Shown here: positions 62,106 through 64,000 of the stretch, piece after piece
Numbering within the stretch: the stretch's first letter is position 1
Layout of the letters: every line of letters begins with the position of its first letter
From: Trogon surrucura
Lineage: Eukaryota; Chordata; Aves; Trogoniformes; Trogonidae
Direction of reading: 5' to 3'
DNA length: 64,000 nucleotides
NCBI GenBank assembly: GCA_020746105.1
Contig: CM036617.1
Coordinates: forward strand, 203,257,971 to 203,321,970
The notes under the pieces: generated by a model
Database searches by the model: none
Told to the model about the DNA's origin: nothing
Seen by the model: only the letters and a program-made list of their open reading frames with translations
Made by a program: the position numbers and the translations under genes

Positions 62106-64000
62106 GAGTGCTAATATCCAGATGGTATCTTCTAGAAGTGTAATTTTCAGGAGCTTCCAGTTCTTCTTGTGAATCATGTTCTTTCTTCTCTCTCCCTGTG
62201 CAATGATATTTCTATGTTCTTGTCCTGGCCTACTGCTTCTGCCTCGAATGCAGCCTTTCTAAAATTCTGAGTTTTGAGGACCATGTAAACTCATTTATTC
62301 TGGCTAACAGTCTATCATAAATAGGATCTTGTAGATTATGACTCACAGTGGCAGTCTCAGGACTGACAGAGGTCTTACATCTGTGTATCAAACAAGGATT
62401 TTAAGTCCTTAAACAGTTTCACCTTTTGCTTCTGCTTAAAGAAAGTAGTCATTGGAAGGAGCAATTCCAAAGGTATAATGTGATGTTCAGAGCACACAGT
62501 TCTGCATCCTTTCCTCTATTTTTTAACACAGATCACTCCAGAATAAATCCCATTGGTTAATCTGCCATGATTTGACTTATTAAGTTGCCTCTCTACTAGC
62601 TTGCCTGGAAACTGGTCTTCTGCTTTATCCTGAAAGAATACTCACCTCTCACTGTCTCAGACTTCTTTAAAACTGTGTAGGTCTGTCAAACAGGAGGGAA
62701 AAAAAAAAGACTAAATCCCTGCTGGGAAGTCCATCTGTCAGGTGGTGATGCTAAATTAAATCTCTCTCTAAAACAAGAGCTTTTCTTCCGCAGTAAAAAG
62801 TAGTAAATTTTCAGACAAAATATCAAATTTATTTTTTCCCTATGTAATGCTGGGACTAGTAGTTTTTGATATATTTTTCCTTATCTTTTGGGGTTTTTTA
62901 TTATCTTTTGTTTTGTTTTAGATTTTCTTTTGTTTTATTATTTTTAAGGTGCCTGTGTGGTTTTCAAAACCTGTGGGCAGATATAGGATGCTTCACAAGT
63001 CAGGCACCCAGTTCTAGGAGAGCAATTCACAGCATGCTAAACCAGGCATCAATGCTCTAGATACATGGTATGCGGACACCAAAGCTCTGATATGTGGCTC
63101 ATCTGAATTGGGAAGAACATCTGAGACTCTTTCCTGCAGAATTTAATCATCTCCCTAAAGTAGAGGCTACATTTCTCTGAGATCAAGATTCAACCTGGCA
63201 AATTTCTGAGACTACTCCCAGTAGCCAGCATCTCCTTGAGAATGGATTTCTGCTCTTGGAGTTATTTGGTCTTTAATCCAGTGATATTTCCAGTTTAAAA
63301 TACATAAAAGGCCCTGGAGGCTGATATTTAAAAATAACTGCCTCAGATATTGCACACTTCAAAATCTCTAGGACATGAGGCTTACTTTTTCCTGAACTTG
63401 TTTCCTAAACTGGGATTTCTGTGTTTCACCTGCACTACCACCATTGCCCAAAGGTTTTGCTGCGTACCTGTCCAACTGCTCTGAGAAATGTAGATGAATA
63501 ATGGGCAATCTTTACCTGTGACTTTTGGCATCCACAGAAATCAAAAATCTCTTTCAGTGGTTTCCTTGTATAGTGTATATATCTCAAAGCATTTTCTTTA
63601 CCCTCTTTTATGGTAGTTGGTAGCTTTATTGTCTGAATTTTTATGCTATAGAGGTGTTCGTCTTTTTGCTATGTCTGAAGAAAACCAGAAAAATTATATC
63701 TGAGTTGTATTTATTCCCATAAACATAGCTGTTTTCTTTTTCTAGAGGGAAAAAGTGAACTTCCAGACATCTTGTTAGTCATAAAACTGCTGAAGCAAGG
63801 CCAGGCATTTCAATATGGAGATAAAATGTTAATAAATGGGGGCCATTGTCCCACTTGAAAATTTATGCACTACATTAATACGGGAGTGTTCTCTTCTTGG
63901 TTAAATTAATCTAGTAATTTCTGACAGTATTCGTCGTCTAAAGATATATTTCTTTACAGTTACATATCACTAGCTGTGCATTTTGATAGAAGAAATGCAC
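62106..64000. other. AT-rich end of the window without recognised genes
   Basis: No exon or transposon supported. The first few hundred bases may hold a decayed continuation of the ancient CR1 fragment. An A-run lies near 62699-62709 and T-rich tracts near 62880-62950. Confidence 0.45.

Overview
This window is non-coding, repeat-bearing DNA from a bird genome. The evidence for a bird is the set of CR1 non-LTR retrotransposons. Most recent copies end in the octamer tail (ATTCTATG)n or (ATTCTGTG)n, and several encode decayed CR1 reverse transcriptase. Three avian-type endogenous retrovirus LTRs, most likely ERVL class, are also present. The remainder is AT-rich sequence with short chance ORFs. 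I found no exon, tRNA, rRNA, CRISPR or bacterial-type gene that I can support, so the window is probably intergenic or lies inside a very large intron.

Layout. 1-644 is the CpG-rich 3' half of an LTR cut by the window edge. 2472-3690 is a CR1 on the minus strand and 4052-4779 a CR1 on the plus strand. 4780-15050 is a long AT-rich stretch with a perfect 28-bp palindrome and a TATC microsatellite. 15050-16711 is a longer CR1 (+). 18100-18706 is a second type of LTR. 21240-21545 is a CR1 internal fragment without a tail. 24447-25571 is a CR1 (-) set inside a more GC-rich, unidentified sequence. 26726-28425 is the best preserved CR1 (-), carrying an almost open RT core. 29090-29330 looks like a much older CR1 fragment. 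31562-32752 is a complete solo LTR of the same family as the one at the window start. 39104-39183 is a short CR1 tail, and 40905-42343 a CR1 (+) with the longest open frame of the window. 46822-47000 and 49289-49425 are older CR1 tails. 49860-51476 is a CR1 (+) that has lost its RT catalytic core by internal deletion. 61252-61688 is a CR1 (+) tail, followed by a very old CR1/L3-like fragment at 61800-62105.

How the parts relate. All CR1 copies are dead: 5' truncated, frameshifted, or with altered catalytic residues. They could only have moved with enzyme supplied by other copies. The LTRs still show core promoter and poly(A) signals. They show no adjoining primer binding site or retroviral genes, so two are best read as solo LTRs and the one at the edge as solo or the end of a provirus to the left. 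No previously undescribed system is evident. The features most worth a second look are the tandem-unit structure and long R region of the 31562-32752 LTR family, the almost open RT in the 26.7-28.4 kb CR1, the two ancient CR1 remnants, and several sharp palindromes.
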